Source: Nakamurella aerolata (GTDB taxonomy: Bacteria > Actinomycetota > Actinomycetes > Mycobacteriales > Nakamurellaceae). Taken from it: a stretch of DNA of 64,000 bases. The notes beneath the pieces were generated by a model. It saw nothing but the letters and a program-made list of their open reading frames with translations. It was not told the origin of the DNA and did no database searches. Every line of letters starts with the position of its first letter. Position 1 is the stretch's first letter. The translations under genes and the position numbers were made by a program. Positions 8,096 to 17,587 of this stretch are shown here, piece by piece. The stretch is taken from contig NZ_JABEND010000014.1 in the NCBI RefSeq assembly GCF_013002705.1, positions 1 through 64,000 of the forward strand. Reading direction: 5' to 3'.

Positions 8096-8350
8096 CGTGG
8101 ATCCTTTCGAGGGCTCCGGGTCGGCCGGCCCGCCTGAGGCGGTCACCGTTGCTGCCGTGAACCGGTGCCGGGATGGGGGTTGACGTGCGCCGAAACCCGT
8201 GTTTCAGCGCCGATCCAGTGTGCCATGGCTGGCCACGTGAGTGTTAACCGGCGAGCCCGCTGCCGTATTCCGAATCCAGTGCCCGCGCGCCCGGGCGCCC
8301 GGGCGCCGGGGTATCCGGAGCGTCCGAGGCGTCCGAGGCGTCCGGGCGCA
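8096..8350. other. Leader region of rpmE with short tandem repeats
   Basis: No gene is visible. The region contains alternating gcgcccggg runs around 8284-8310 and three tandem copies of a 10-mer (gcgtccgagg type) at 8321-8346. The rpmE promoter must lie here on the minus strand, but I could not fix its boxes. Confidence 0.4.
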
Positions 8351-8422
8351 TCACAGCTGAGTTCGCACGTCACAGCCCGGTTGGTTGACGAATCCGGCTG
8401 TGATGCGCGAACTCGGCTGTGA
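8351..8422. repeat. Long palindrome, family copy 1 (left of AbiEi-like gene)
   Basis: The arms at 8351-8380 and 8394-8422 are complementary at about 26 of 29 positions (core gagttcgc and tcacagcc against ggctgtga and gcgaactc). The loop is about 13 nt. A second copy in the same orientation lies at 9533-9604, so the pair brackets the gene at 8435-9415. The copies differ mainly in the loop and at a few arm positions. Confidence 0.8.
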
Positions 8423-8434
8423 GCTGCCCCGACC

Positions 8435-9415
8435 TCACAGCTCAAGGGGGCGCCAGGGCAGCGGCCGCCAAAAGCCACGCGGTTTCGGCGCACCGCGGCG
8501 GGACGCCAGCATGCGGACAGCCCGCTCCACCAACCGTCTCGGTGACGCCTGATCCTGACGCTGGATCCGCAGCACCAACCAGCCGAGCTCGGTGAAGGAA
8601 TCCTGCCGGTACTTCTCGTCCATGATCACCGTGCTGAGGTCACGCTCTCCGCGCAGTTCGCGGTACTTCCCCTGGCCGTCGTACTCCCACAGCAACCCGG
8701 CCTCTTCGATCATGCCGTCGGCGCGCCCGACGAAGCGCCGCTGCTCATCGAAAACCTCCACCTGCGCTTCGCTCGGCGGCAGCCCGGCCTCGGCGAAGAC
8801 CACCCGTACCCAACTCTCCGGTGGGCTCTCGGCGCGGCCGTCCACCAGACGCAGCGCGCGCCGGGCCGCCGCGATGCCCGGCCGCCGGTCTTGGCGACCG
8901 AAGTGCTCGATCAGCGCGTCCGGCCGGCACAGCCCCGAATGCAGCGCGGCATCGGCGACCGTCACCGCCGTCAACAACGGGGCGGTTCTGGCGACGTCCA
9001 CCAGGGTGCGAGCGGGGGTGGTGATGCGGGCCGGGCCGATGGCGGTGCTGACGGTGGTGACCTCGTCGTCCGCGAGTTGCGCGGTGTGCACCCATAGCCG
9101 CGGCTCGCGCCGGCCACCGCCGCGCCGGCTCCGGGTGAGCTGCACCTGAGCGGTATTGGTGCCCTGCGCCAGCGGCAGCCCCCAGACGGCGGCTGCGGAG
9201 AGATGGCTGAGCACCGATGCGTTGGTGCCGTGCGCCACCGCCAGCGACCGGCTGACGAATGCCTCCGACTCCCAGACCGCGGGTACCGGAACCCGATACA
9301 CCCCGGGCGTCACCGGTTCCAGCTCGCCCCTGCGCAGCCGGGTGCGGATCTCGGCGTCGCTGAAACCGTTGGCCAGCAACGAGGTTCGGGTCACCAACTC
9401 GGCGGCAGCATCCAC
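8435..9415 (-). CDS. AbiEi-like antitoxin-domain protein with a C-terminal endonuclease-like domain
   Basis: A 326-residue protein. Residues 1-110 follow the winged-helix layout of AbiEi-type regulators (LVTRTSLLANGFSDAEIRTR, RRGELEPVTPGVYRVP, LSHLSAAAVWGLPL). The last 110 residues resemble the DUF559/Vsr-like nuclease fold: ESWVRVVFAEAGLPPSEAQVEV, then GRADGMIEEAGLLWEYDGQ with acidic residues on a beta strand, then a Lys/Arg-rich part. Such two-domain proteins are common and scattered in actinobacteria, usually without a partner toxin gene, and none is seen here. It is inserted between rho and rpmE, normally neighbours, and is flanked by two copies of a long palindrome. Confidence 0.75.
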   Translation of the reverse strand: MDAAAELVTRTSLLANGFSDAEIRTRLRRGELEPVTPGVYRVPVPAVWESEAFVSRSLAVAHGTNASVLSHLSAAAVWGLPLAQGTNTAQVQLTRSRRGGGRREPRLWVHTAQLADDEVTTVSTAIGPARITTPARTLVDVARTAPLLTAVTVADAALHSGLCRPDALIEHFGRQDRRPGIAAARRALRLVDGRAESPPESWVRVVFAEAGLPPSEAQVEVFDEQRRFVGRADGMIEEAGLLWEYDGQGKYRELRGERDLSTVIMDEKYRQDSFTELGWLVLRIQRQDQASPRRLVERAVRMLASRRGAPKPRGFWRPLPWRPLEL

Positions 9416-9532
9416 CCGTCCAGCATGGTCACCAGCTGGTCATCGCACAGCTGCCGACCGCAGATTGTGGATGAATGGGCGGATGGAGACGGCGCCTGTG
9501 GACAACTCGGCAGCGCATCCCGTCCGCCGACC

Positions 9533-9604
9533 TCACAGCTGAGTTCCCGCATCACAGCCCGGTTAGTTGACCATTCCGGCTGTGATGCGCGAACTCGGCT
9601 GTGA
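9533..9604. repeat. Long palindrome, family copy 2 (right of AbiEi-like gene)
   Basis: The arms are at 9533-9562 and 9576-9604. The copy has the same orientation as 8351-8422 and almost identical sequence. The right arm (ggctgtgatgcgcgaactcg core) is unchanged between the copies, while the left arm and loop carry substitutions. Confidence 0.8.
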
Positions 9605-9686
9605 TGTGCCGCGGGCTGACGCTCCGGACGACGCGCCAACGCCGCCGGGGACGCCGGCAAGCCGGGGACGCCGGCAGGCCGGGAAC

Positions 9687-11834
9687 CTAGTCGCGTTCGG
9701 TGCCAGGGGTGTTCTTGGCGACCTGCATCAGGAACTCGATGTTGCTGCGGGTCTTGCGCAGCCGCTCCAGCACCAGCTCGATGCCCTGCTGGGTGTCCAG
9801 CGCGGACAGCACCCGCCGCAGCTTCAGCGTGATGGCCCGCTCGTCCGGGCTCATCAGCAGCTCTTCCTTACGAGTGGACGAACCGTCCACGTCGATCGCC
9901 GGGAAGATGCGCTTCTCGGCGAGCCGGCGGTCCAGCCGCAGCTCGGCGTTGCCGGTGCCCTTGAACTCCTCGAAGATCACCGTGTCGCCGGCCGACCCGG
10001 TCTCCACCAGGGTGGAGGCGAAGATGGTCAGCGAACCGCCGTCCTCGATGTTCCGGGCCGCACCCAAGAAACGCTTCGGCGGGAACAGCGCGGTGGAGTC
10101 GACGCCGCCGGACAGGATGCGCCCGGACGCCGGGGCGGCCAGGTTGTAGGCGCGGCCCAGCCGGGTGATCGAGTCCAGCAGCACCACAACGTCTTTGCCC
10201 ATCTCGACCAGGCGCTTGGCCCGCTCGATCGCCAGCTCGGCCACCATGGTGTGGTCGGACGGCGGCCGGTCGAAGGTGGACGCGATCACCTCGCCCTTGA
10301 CGCTGCGCTGCATGTCGGTGACCTCTTCGGGCCGCTCGTCCACCAGCACCACCATCAGGTGCACCTCGGGGTTGTTGACCGAGATGGCGTTCGCGATGGC
10401 CTGCATGATCATGGTCTTGCCGGCCATCGGCGGTGCCACGATCAGCGCCCGCTGGCCCTTGCCCACCGGCATCACCAGGTCGATGACGCGGGTGGTCAGC
10501 AGGTGCGGCTCGGTCTCCAGCCGCAGCCGCTCGTTCGGGTACAGCGGGGTCAGCTTGGTGAACTCAGGACGGTCCTTGAGCTGCTCGGGCGGCAGCCCGT
10601 TGACGGTGTCCAGCCGGACCAGCGCGTTGAACTTCTGCCGCTGCTGCTCGCCCTCGCGCGGCGCCCGCACCACGCCGGTGACGTGGTCGCCGCGGCGCAG
10701 CCCGTTCTTGCGGACCTGGCTCAGCGAGACGTAGATGTCGTTCGGGCCCGACAGGTAACCGGAGGTGCGGATGAACGCGTACGAGTCGAGCACGTCGAGG
10801 ATGCCGGCCACCGGCAGCAGCACGTCGTCCTCGCGGATCTCGGTGTTGCCTTCGTCGCCGCCACGGTCGCGCCCGCGCCGGTTGCGGTCGCGGTAGCGGT
10901 TACGACGACGGCCGCCGCGGCCACCCTCGTCGTCATCGCGCCGGTCGTCGCGGTTGCGGTCGTCCCGGTTGTTCTGGTTCTGCTGATTCTTGTTCTGACC
11001 GCCGCCCTGGCCCTGCTGGTTCTGATTGCCCTGCTGGCCCTGGCTCTGCTGGCCGGAATCGGTGTTGTCGCGATCCCTGCGGTTGCGGCGGTTACGACGG
11101 CTGCGGCCCTCGTTGCCGTCGCCCTGCCCGTCGTTCTGCCGGTCCTGCTGGCGGTCGTCCTGCCGGTCTTGCCGGCGATCATCCTGCTGCCGGCCCTGCT
11201 GGCGGTCGTCCTGTTGCTGGTCCTGCTGGCGGTCCTGCCGGTCGCGCTGCCGCTGCTCACCGGACTCGGCGGCTTCACTCGAGCGGCCGGCATCCGAGCG
11301 CCCGGCATCCCGGGTGATCGCGCCGTTGCTGGAATCAGCGGAACCGGAATCAGCGGCTGCGCCGTTCACCGAACCGTTGGACGCCGGCTCTGCGCTGCCG
11401 TCGAACAGCGCATCGCCGGCCGGCGCGCCCTGCCTGCGGCTGGCCGCCCGGCGCCGCGCCGGGCGCTCGGCACCACCGTCACCAGCACCATCAGCCGCGG
11501 CGTCGGCAGCAGCACCCCCGGCCCCCGCACCCCCGGCGGCGGCCGTGCCGGCGGCAGCGCCGTCGGTCGGCGCTCCCCCGGCGGAACCGTTCGCGGCGCC
11601 GGACCGGGCGCCCCGGCTGGTGGTGGCTGCGGCGGAACCACCGCCATCGCCGTTGAACTGGCGGGCGGTGATAGCGGCGACCAGGTCGCCCTTGCGCATG
11701 CCGGAGAGTCCCTTGATGCCCATGGAGGAGGCCATGGCCTTGAGGTCGGCCAGCACCATCTTGTTCAGCGCGCCGGGGCCGACTGCCCCTTTGCCGCGCG
11801 AGGTGTTGTCCAACAGCTCCGTGGTGTCGCTCAC
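9687..11834 (-). CDS. rho: Transcription termination factor Rho with a long disordered insert
   Basis: A 715-residue hexameric RNA helicase that ends transcription. The first 55 residues form the Rho N-terminal helix domain (LADLKAMASSMGIKGLSGMR). Residues of about 55 to 340 are a low-complexity region, first Ala/Gly/Ser rich, then Arg/Asp/Gln/Asn rich (QDRQDRQQDQQQDDR type). From about 340 come the RNA-binding fold (LLPVAGILDVLDSYAFIRTS), the Walker A region (ALIVAPPMAGKTMIMQ near 470) and the conserved C-terminal half. The GTG at 11834 has a GGAAGGAA Shine-Dalgarno. Such inserts are known in actinobacterial Rho and bind RNA; this one is particularly long. Confidence 0.97.
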   Translation of the reverse strand: MSDTTELLDNTSRGKGAVGPGALNKMVLADLKAMASSMGIKGLSGMRKGDLVAAITARQFNGDGGGSAAATTSRGARSGAANGSAGGAPTDGAAAGTAAAGGAGAGGAAADAAADGAGDGGAERPARRRAASRRQGAPAGDALFDGSAEPASNGSVNGAAADSGSADSSNGAITRDAGRSDAGRSSEAAESGEQRQRDRQDRQQDQQQDDRQQGRQQDDRRQDRQDDRQQDRQNDGQGDGNEGRSRRNRRNRRDRDNTDSGQQSQGQQGNQNQQGQGGGQNKNQQNQNNRDDRNRDDRRDDDEGGRGGRRRNRYRDRNRRGRDRGGDEGNTEIREDDVLLPVAGILDVLDSYAFIRTSGYLSGPNDIYVSLSQVRKNGLRRGDHVTGVVRAPREGEQQRQKFNALVRLDTVNGLPPEQLKDRPEFTKLTPLYPNERLRLETEPHLLTTRVIDLVMPVGKGQRALIVAPPMAGKTMIMQAIANAISVNNPEVHLMVVLVDERPEEVTDMQRSVKGEVIASTFDRPPSDHTMVAELAIERAKRLVEMGKDVVVLLDSITRLGRAYNLAAPASGRILSGGVDSTALFPPKRFLGAARNIEDGGSLTIFASTLVETGSAGDTVIFEEFKGTGNAELRLDRRLAEKRIFPAIDVDGSSTRKEELLMSPDERAITLKLRRVLSALDTQQGIELVLERLRKTRSNIEFLMQVAKNTPGTERD

Positions 11835-12404
11835 GAAGTTCCTTCCTGCCCGGCCGTTTCGGCCGGTGTGGGATTTGCCGCCAGAACTGACGGCGTCGAC
11901 AACCGGACCGGTGTGGTCCGGCGGAGGAAATCAAGCCCCCGGTGATCACCTGCCGGGTGTGGTCCGCCCGGCGGTCCCGTCGCCTCGCGGCGAGGGTGAG
12001 ATCGGAGCGGTGCGGTTGTTCGATCAGAGCATCCGGGTATCGGAACTCTGCGTGAACTGTGATGGTGAACTGCCCGACCGTATCCAGCGGTCTCGCCGCG
12101 CGGTGACGTTGCAACGAATTCGCTGGGAAAGCACTATCCGGCGGCATACCAGCCGCGGCCGGATCGGCAGAAATCACACCGTTTGCGGTCACACTCCGTC
12201 GGTGATCGTTGCCTAGTCTACCGTCCCCGCGACAGCGGGGGCAAACAACCCGCAGGGCGCGCCGCGGCGCAGGTCACGCTCGCGACGCGCGAGCCCTGAT
12301 GGGTCGGCTCCGCACTCGCCGCCGGCCGCGCTCTAACCCCAGACCTTCTCATTACGAGCTACACGTCTGTTCCGCGCTCGCTGCGAGCCGCGCGGGAACC
12401 GGTG
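11835..12404. other. Long rho leader region
   Basis: No gene is visible in these 570 bp. The likely promoter at 12215-12244 would give a 5' leader of about 370 nt. Rho genes often carry long leaders used for autoregulation; that role is inference here. Confidence 0.45.
12215..12244 (-). promoter_or_regulatory. Candidate rho promoter
   Basis: On the minus strand TTGCCC (12239-12244) and TAGACT (12215-12220) are 18 bp apart, a fair sigma-70 match. A perfect 6-bp hairpin (ccccgc gaca gcgggg) lies in the spacer and could be an operator. Confidence 0.45.
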
Positions 12405-13337
12405 TCAGGTCGACACCTGCAGCCCGTCGGTGTCGACCGGAAGGATCGCCGCGGTGAACCCGTCGGGCGGGCGCTCCCACAGCCGGGCGGCGTCGCTGCC
12501 GAGTTGCTCGGCGGTGACGAACGCCAGCACCGACGGCCCGGCACCCGACACCACCGCGGCCACCCCGGCCCCGCGGAGCCGGGCCACCAGTTGTGCGGTG
12601 GCCGGCAGCGCGTCGGCCCGGTAGGGCTGGTGCAGCCGGTCGGCGGTGGCGTCCAGCAGCAGCGCCGGCTCGTCGGTCAACGCGTGTACCAGCAGCGCGG
12701 CGGCGGCCACGTTGGCGACCGCGTCACGGTGCGGCACCTGGGTGGGCAGCAACGCCCGCGCCTGCTCGGTCGACGCACCGACGGCGGAGCTGAACAGCAC
12801 CAGCCTGATGTCGGGGTGAACCGGCCGCCGCACCACCCTGGTGCGTCCGTCCGGCCCCTGCCAGGCGACGGTGAACGATCCCAGCACCGCAGGCGCCGCG
12901 TTGTCCGGGTGACCCTCGATGCTGGAGGCCAGGTCGAGCAGCGCCTCGTCCGGCAGCCGGGCCGCTCCGTCTGCGGTCAGGGCGCGGGCCACCGCAAGGC
13001 CGGCGACGATCGCCGCCGCCGACGAGCCCTGACCGCCGCCGTGCGGAATCTCGTTGTGGCACACCAGATCCAGCGCCATCGCCGGTTGTCCCAGCTCGGC
13101 GAAACCGCGCATCGCGCTGCGGTACACCAGGTGGCTCTCGTCCAGCGGTACCGTGTCGGCACCCTCGCCGGTGACCCGAATCCGCGGACCCTCGCCGGGC
13201 GGGGCCGGCCGGGCGGTGACGGTGTCGTACCGGCCCAGCGCCACACCGAAACTGTCGTAGCCGGGGCCGAGGTTGGCCGAGGTGGCCGGCACCCTGACCG
13301 TCACCGCTGCCGGTGATCCGTCGGCAGGACGGCTCAT
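12405..13337 (-). CDS. thrB: Homoserine kinase
   Basis: ThrB phosphorylates L-homoserine with ATP, the step before threonine synthase. The 310-residue protein is a GHMP kinase: [20 protein letters not shown] at the N-terminus, the phosphate-binding loop [18 protein letters not shown] near residue 100, and a C-terminal [11 protein letters not shown] motif. The ATG at 13337 overlaps the thrC stop by 4 bp. It is the last gene of the coupled DALR-lysA-membrane protein-hom-thrC-thrB run. Confidence 0.96.
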   Translation of the reverse strand: MSRPADGSPAAVTVRVPATSANLGPGYDSFGVALGRYDTVTARPAPPGEGPRIRVTGEGADTVPLDESHLVYRSAMRGFAELGQPAMALDLVCHNEIPHGGGQGSSAAAIVAGLAVARALTADGAARLPDEALLDLASSIEGHPDNAAPAVLGSFTVAWQGPDGRTRVVRRPVHPDIRLVLFSSAVGASTEQARALLPTQVPHRDAVANVAAAALLVHALTDEPALLLDATADRLHQPYRADALPATAQLVARLRGAGVAAVVSGAGPSVLAFVTAEQLGSDAARLWERPPDGFTAAILPVDTDGLQVST

Positions 13338-14494
13338 GTTTGCTGCTGCAGCGCCGCTGTCACCGCTTCGATGGTGACCGGCAGCACCGTCGGCTCCGGC
13401 ATGGCGCGCATCGCGGTGTCCGGGTCCTTGAGTCCGTTGCCGGTGACGGTGCAGACCACCAGCGAGCCGCGCGGCAGTCGGCCGTCGGCTGCGGTGGCCA
13501 GCAGCCCGGCCACCGACGCCGCCGAGGCCGGCTCAACGAACACCCCGACGTCGGTGGCCAGCAGCGAGTAGGCGGCCAGGATCTGCTCGTCGGTGACGGC
13601 GTCGATCAACCCACCGGAGGCGTCCCTGGCGTCCACTGCACCGTGCCAGGACGCCGGGTCGCCGATCCGGATGGCGGTTGCGATGGTGTCCGGCTCGCGC
13701 ACCGGATGCCCGAGCACCAGCGGCGCCGCCCCCGCCGCCTGGAACCCGAACATCCGCGGGGTCTGCGACACCACTGCGTCGTCGGCGTACTCGCGGTACC
13801 CGCGCCAGTAGGCGGTGATGTTGCCGGCGTTGCCCACCGGCAGGCAGTGCACGTCGGGGGCTCGGCCCAACACGTCGCAGATCTCGAAGGCCGCCGTCTT
13901 CTGGCCCTCGATCCGCATCGGGTTCACCGAGTTGACCAGCTCGACCCCTTCAGTGTCGACGGCGGCCTTGCGCGCCATCTCGAGACAGTCGTCGAAGTTG
14001 CCGTCCAACTGCAGGATGCGCGCGCCGTGGACCACCGCCTGGGCCAACTTGCCGGCGGCGATCTTCCCGGTCGGGATCAGCACAGCGCATTCCAGCCCGG
14101 CGCGGGCGGCGTAGGCGGCGGCCGACGCCGAGGTGTTGCCGGTGGACGCGCACAGCATCACGGTGGCGCCGGCGGCCTTCGCCGCTGTCACCGCCACCGT
14201 CATGCCGCGGTCCTTGAACGAGCCGGTCGGGTTGGCGCCCTCCACCTTCAGCAGCACCTCGCAGCCGGTGCGCTCGCTGAGGGCCGGGGCGGGCAGCAGC
14301 GGGGTGCCGCCCTCCAGCAGCGTCACCACCTCGGCACCGTCGAGGATTCCGATGCGGTCGGCGTAGGCGCGGATCAGGCCCGGCCAGCCCTGGTGCACAA
14401 CGCTTCTCGCCGCGTCGGCATCCACCACCGGCTCGGCACTGGGCACCTGCGCGGCGCCGGCCGCGGCCGTTTGCCGCTCAACACTCCGGGTCAT
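13334..14494 (-). CDS. thrC: Threonine synthase
   Basis: ThrC is the PLP enzyme that turns O-phosphohomoserine into threonine. The 386-residue protein carries the PLP lysine in [11 protein letters not shown] (Lys near residue 94), the phosphate loop [18 protein letters not shown], and the conserved end ([14 protein letters not shown]). It overlaps both hom upstream and thrB downstream by 4 bp (ATGA), so the three are translationally coupled. The N-terminal 25 residues are slightly longer than usual. Confidence 0.96.
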   Translation of the reverse strand: MTRSVERQTAAAGAAQVPSAEPVVDADAARSVVHQGWPGLIRAYADRIGILDGAEVVTLLEGGTPLLPAPALSERTGCEVLLKVEGANPTGSFKDRGMTVAVTAAKAAGATVMLCASTGNTSASAAAYAARAGLECAVLIPTGKIAAGKLAQAVVHGARILQLDGNFDDCLEMARKAAVDTEGVELVNSVNPMRIEGQKTAAFEICDVLGRAPDVHCLPVGNAGNITAYWRGYREYADDAVVSQTPRMFGFQAAGAAPLVLGHPVREPDTIATAIRIGDPASWHGAVDARDASGGLIDAVTDEQILAAYSLLATDVGVFVEPASAASVAGLLATAADGRLPRGSLVVCTVTGNGLKDPDTAMRAMPEPTVLPVTIEAVTAALQQQT

Positions 14495-15873
14495 TGCACC
14501 TCTCCCATCACCCGCATCACCGACGCCACACTCCGCACCACATCCAGGGCGGCGACCTTGTCGACGGTGGCGGCCAGCGCGGCTTCCGGTGCGGCGTGCG
14601 TCACCAGCACCAGCGAGGCGTCGTCACCGCGGCCCTGCTGCCGCACCGTGGCGATCGACACCCCGCCGTCGGCGAACGTCGATGCCACCGCGGACAACAC
14701 CCCGGCCCTGTCCAGCACGTCGAGGCTGACGTAGTAGCGGGTCGGCACCTCGCCGAACGGCCGCAGCGGCAGGTCGGCGTAGGCCGACTCGCGCGGCCCG
14801 CGGCCGCCGGCCACCCGGTTGCGGGCCACCGCAACCAGGTCGCCGAGCACCGCGGACGCGGTCGGGGCGCCGCCGGCTCCCGGCCCGTAGAACATCAGCT
14901 GCCCGGCCGACTCCGCCTGGACGTACACCGCGTTGAACGCGCCGTCCACCCGCGCCAGCGGATGGGTGTTCGGCAGCATCACCGGGTGCACCCTGGCCGA
15001 GACCGATTCGGTCTCGTCCGCGACCACATCATCGCCCGCGGCAGCACCGCCATCCGCGGCACCGCCTGGCGCTGCACCGCCGTTGCGCTCACAGATCGCC
15101 AAAAGCTTGATGACGCAACCGATCTCGGTGGCCGCGGCGACGTCGGCAGCGCTCACTGCTCCGATGCCTTCGCGGTGGACGTCGGCGGCGCCGACCCTGG
15201 TGTGGAACGCCACCGACGCCAGAATCGCGGCCTTGGCGGCCGCGTCGAAGCCGTCGACGTCCGCGGTGGGGTCGGCCTCGGCGTACCCCAGCCGGCCGGC
15301 CTCCTTCAGCGCCAGCTCGTAGCTGTCGCCGGTGGCCGTCATTGCCGAAAGGATGAAGTTGGTGGTGCCGTTGACGATGCCGAGCACCTGCGAGATCCGG
15401 TCTCCGGCAAGCGATTCCCGCAGCGGCCGGATCAACGGGATGGCGCCGGCCACGGCCGCCTCGAAGTACAGGTCGGCGCCGGCCGCGTCGGCGGCGGCGT
15501 ACAGCGTCGGGCCGTCCTCGGCGAGCAGCGCCTTGTTCGCGGTCACCACGCTGGCACCGCGCCGCAGCGCCGTCAGCAGCAGTTCTCTCGTCGGGTCGAT
15601 CCCGCCCATCACCTCGACGATGACGTCGATGCTCGGGTCAGCCACCACCGCGGCGGCGTCATCGGTGAGCAGCCCGGCCGGAACCTCAGCGTGGCGATGC
15701 GGGCGACGCACCGCCACCGCGGCCAGTTCCACCCGCGCGCCCACCCTGGCGGCAAGATCGTCGGCCTGTTCCAACAGCAGCCGGATCACCTGTGATCCGA
15801 CCACGCCCGCGCCCAGCACGCCGACGCGCAGCACCGCGGCGGCCGGGTCGCCGGGCTTGCCGGGTGAGGTCAT
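14491..15873 (-). CDS. hom: Homoserine dehydrogenase with ACT domain
   Basis: Hom reduces aspartate semialdehyde to homoserine, the branch point to threonine and methionine. The 460-residue protein has the NAD(P) motif [16 protein letters not shown], the conserved [11 protein letters not shown] and [10 protein letters not shown] of the catalytic domain, and a C-terminal ACT domain ([20 protein letters not shown]), which typically mediates threonine feedback inhibition. The ATG at 15873 overlaps the end of the small membrane protein gene by 4 bp. A short Ala/Gly/Asp-rich insertion around residue 290 ([17 protein letters not shown]) is unusual. Confidence 0.96.
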   Translation of the reverse strand: MTSPGKPGDPAAAVLRVGVLGAGVVGSQVIRLLLEQADDLAARVGARVELAAVAVRRPHRHAEVPAGLLTDDAAAVVADPSIDVIVEVMGGIDPTRELLLTALRRGASVVTANKALLAEDGPTLYAAADAAGADLYFEAAVAGAIPLIRPLRESLAGDRISQVLGIVNGTTNFILSAMTATGDSYELALKEAGRLGYAEADPTADVDGFDAAAKAAILASVAFHTRVGAADVHREGIGAVSAADVAAATEIGCVIKLLAICERNGGAAPGGAADGGAAAGDDVVADETESVSARVHPVMLPNTHPLARVDGAFNAVYVQAESAGQLMFYGPGAGGAPTASAVLGDLVAVARNRVAGGRGPRESAYADLPLRPFGEVPTRYYVSLDVLDRAGVLSAVASTFADGGVSIATVRQQGRGDDASLVLVTHAAPEAALAATVDKVAALDVVRSVASVMRVMGEVQ

Positions 15874-16097
15874 CGGCCGCGCCGTGACACACCGCGGAAC
15901 ACCCGGAAGGCGATCACCAGCAGGGCGATCACCACCAGCACCGCCACTACCGCGATGGTGACCCGCAGCCACCCCGGCATGTCGGGTTTCACCAGCACCA
16001 GAACGATCAGCACCGCTGCGATGCCGAGCAGCACGGTGCCTGGCACCAGGGACGGCTGGCCGGAGGGGCCGCCGGCGCGGGACGGTTGAGTGGTCAC
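15870..16097 (-). CDS. 75-residue two-segment membrane protein coupled between lysA and hom
   Basis: About 20 polar residues are followed by two hydrophobic stretches ([15 protein letters not shown] and [21 protein letters not shown]) separated by a short loop with KPDMPGW, and a basic tail RGVSRRGR. The gene overlaps lysA at its start and hom at its end by 4 bp each, so it is translated as part of the amino-acid run. I recognise no family. The coupling on both sides suggests equal expression with lysA and hom. Its function may be unrelated to the pathway. Confidence 0.8.
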   Translation of the reverse strand: MTTQPSRAGGPSGQPSLVPGTVLLGIAAVLIVLVLVKPDMPGWLRVTIAVVAVLVVIALLVIAFRVFRGVSRRGR

Positions 16098-17587
16098 CAG
16101 TTCTCCAGTCGCATCAGATCGTCATCGGTTTCGCGGCGCAAAAGGGTCCGGTCCACCCCATCGGCCACAGCCACCACCGCCGGCCGCGGCATCCGGTTGT
16201 AGTTGCTGGCCATGGCATAGCAGTACGCGCCGGTGGCGGCAACGGCGAGCAGGTCGCCGACCGCGACGTCGGCTGGAAGGTAACAGTCGCGCACCACGAT
16301 GTCGCCGCTCTCGCAGTGCTTTCCCACTACCCGGGACAGCATGCCCGGTGCCTGCGACCCGCGCGACGCCAGGGTCACCGTGTAGTCGGCGTCGTAGAGC
16401 GCGGTGCGGATGTTGTCGCTCATCCCGCCGTCCACCGAGACGTAACGGCGCACCTGGCCGCCGTCAAGCGCGACGTCCTTGATGGTGCCGACCCGGTAGA
16501 CGGTGACCATCGACGGCCCGACGATGGCCCGTCCCGGCTCGACGGCGATCCTCGGGACGGCCAACCCTGCGGCCTGAAGCTCCCGAGAAACGATGGCGCG
16601 CAACGAATCTGCCATCGCATCGACAGCGGGCGGATCGTCGCTGCTGACGTAGGCGATGCCGAGGCCGCCGCCGAGGTCGAGGGTGTGCACAGTGTCGGCC
16701 AGCTCGGAATGCGCGCTGGTCAGGTCCGCCAGCAGGCCGACCAGCCGATGCGCGGCTACTTCAAATCCCGATGGATCGAAGATCTGCGAGCCGATGTGCG
16801 AGTGCAGCCCGACCAGCCGCAGACCGGAGCAGGCCAGCACCCGGCGCACCGCCTCGGCGGCATCGCCGGCCGCCAGCGAGAACCCGAACTTCTGGTCCTC
16901 GTGCGCGGTGGCAATGAACTCGTGGGTGTGCGCCTCCACCCCCACCGTGACCCGCACCATCACATCGATCGGATGCTCGGGGGTGCCGCGGCGGGGGCGG
17001 CCGTTGCCGCCGGCAGCCGCAGCGGCCTGGTCGGCGTGGGGGCCGGCCTCGGTGAGCTCGTCAACCAGCCCGACCAGCCGCCCGATCTCGTCGAACGAAT
17101 CGATGACGATCTCACCGACCCCGGCGTCCACCGCCTGCCGCAGCTCCGCCAGCGACTTGTTCGACCCGTGCAGCGCGATCCGCTCGGCCGGGAAACCCGC
17201 GCGCAGCGCCAGCGCCAGCTCGCCGCCGGTACAGACGTCCAGCGACAAACCCTCGTCCGCGAGCCAGCGCACCACCCCGGCGCACAGAAACGCCTTGCCG
17301 GCGTAGTGCACGTCCCTGGCCGAGCCGAACGCCTGCGTGAACTCCCGGCAGCGGGCGTGAAAATCGTCGGCGTCCATCACCATCAGCGGGGTGCCGTACT
17401 GCTCGGCGAGCTCGATCACCGAACGGCCGCCGACGGTCAGCACCGACCCGCCGATGCCGTCGCCGACCCGGGACGCGGTCAGCGGCCAGACCTTGCGGTC
17501 CAGCTCGATCAGGTCGGACGGGGCCGCCCCCACCGGGTGCGGGGTGAGCACCTCGCCGTGCCGCGGCCCGGCCGGATGCGCCCTCAC
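16094..17587 (-). CDS. lysA: Diaminopimelate decarboxylase
   Basis: LysA decarboxylates meso-diaminopimelate to lysine. This is a 497-residue fold-III PLP enzyme: the PLP lysine in YAGKAFLC (near residue 95), the conserved [16 protein letters not shown] and GGGLGIAYV segments, EPGRAIVG, and the C-terminal [10 protein letters not shown] and [10 protein letters not shown]. The insertion around residue 190 ([19 protein letters not shown]) is longer than usual. The GTG at 17587 overlaps the DALR gene stop by 4 bp. Confidence 0.96.
   Translation of the reverse strand: MRAHPAGPRHGEVLTPHPVGAAPSDLIELDRKVWPLTASRVGDGIGGSVLTVGGRSVIELAEQYGTPLMVMDADDFHARCREFTQAFGSARDVHYAGKAFLCAGVVRWLADEGLSLDVCTGGELALALRAGFPAERIALHGSNKSLAELRQAVDAGVGEIVIDSFDEIGRLVGLVDELTEAGPHADQAAAAAGGNGRPRRGTPEHPIDVMVRVTVGVEAHTHEFIATAHEDQKFGFSLAAGDAAEAVRRVLACSGLRLVGLHSHIGSQIFDPSGFEVAAHRLVGLLADLTSAHSELADTVHTLDLGGGLGIAYVSSDDPPAVDAMADSLRAIVSRELQAAGLAVPRIAVEPGRAIVGPSMVTVYRVGTIKDVALDGGQVRRYVSVDGGMSDNIRTALYDADYTVTLASRGSQAPGMLSRVVGKHCESGDIVVRDCYLPADVAVGDLLAVAATGAYCYAMASNYNRMPRPAVVAVADGVDRTLLRRETDDDLMRLENW

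Noticed and set aside
8143-8493. 116-codon minus-strand frame upstream of rpmE
   Set aside because: It reads through a palindrome and simple repeats, overlaps the AbiEi-like gene end and has no Shine-Dalgarno.
9567-11945. 792-codon open frame on the plus strand opposite rho
   Set aside because: It is antisense to rho, an undoubted gene. Its low-complexity Val/Leu/Ala sequence results from reading the GC-rich strand backwards.
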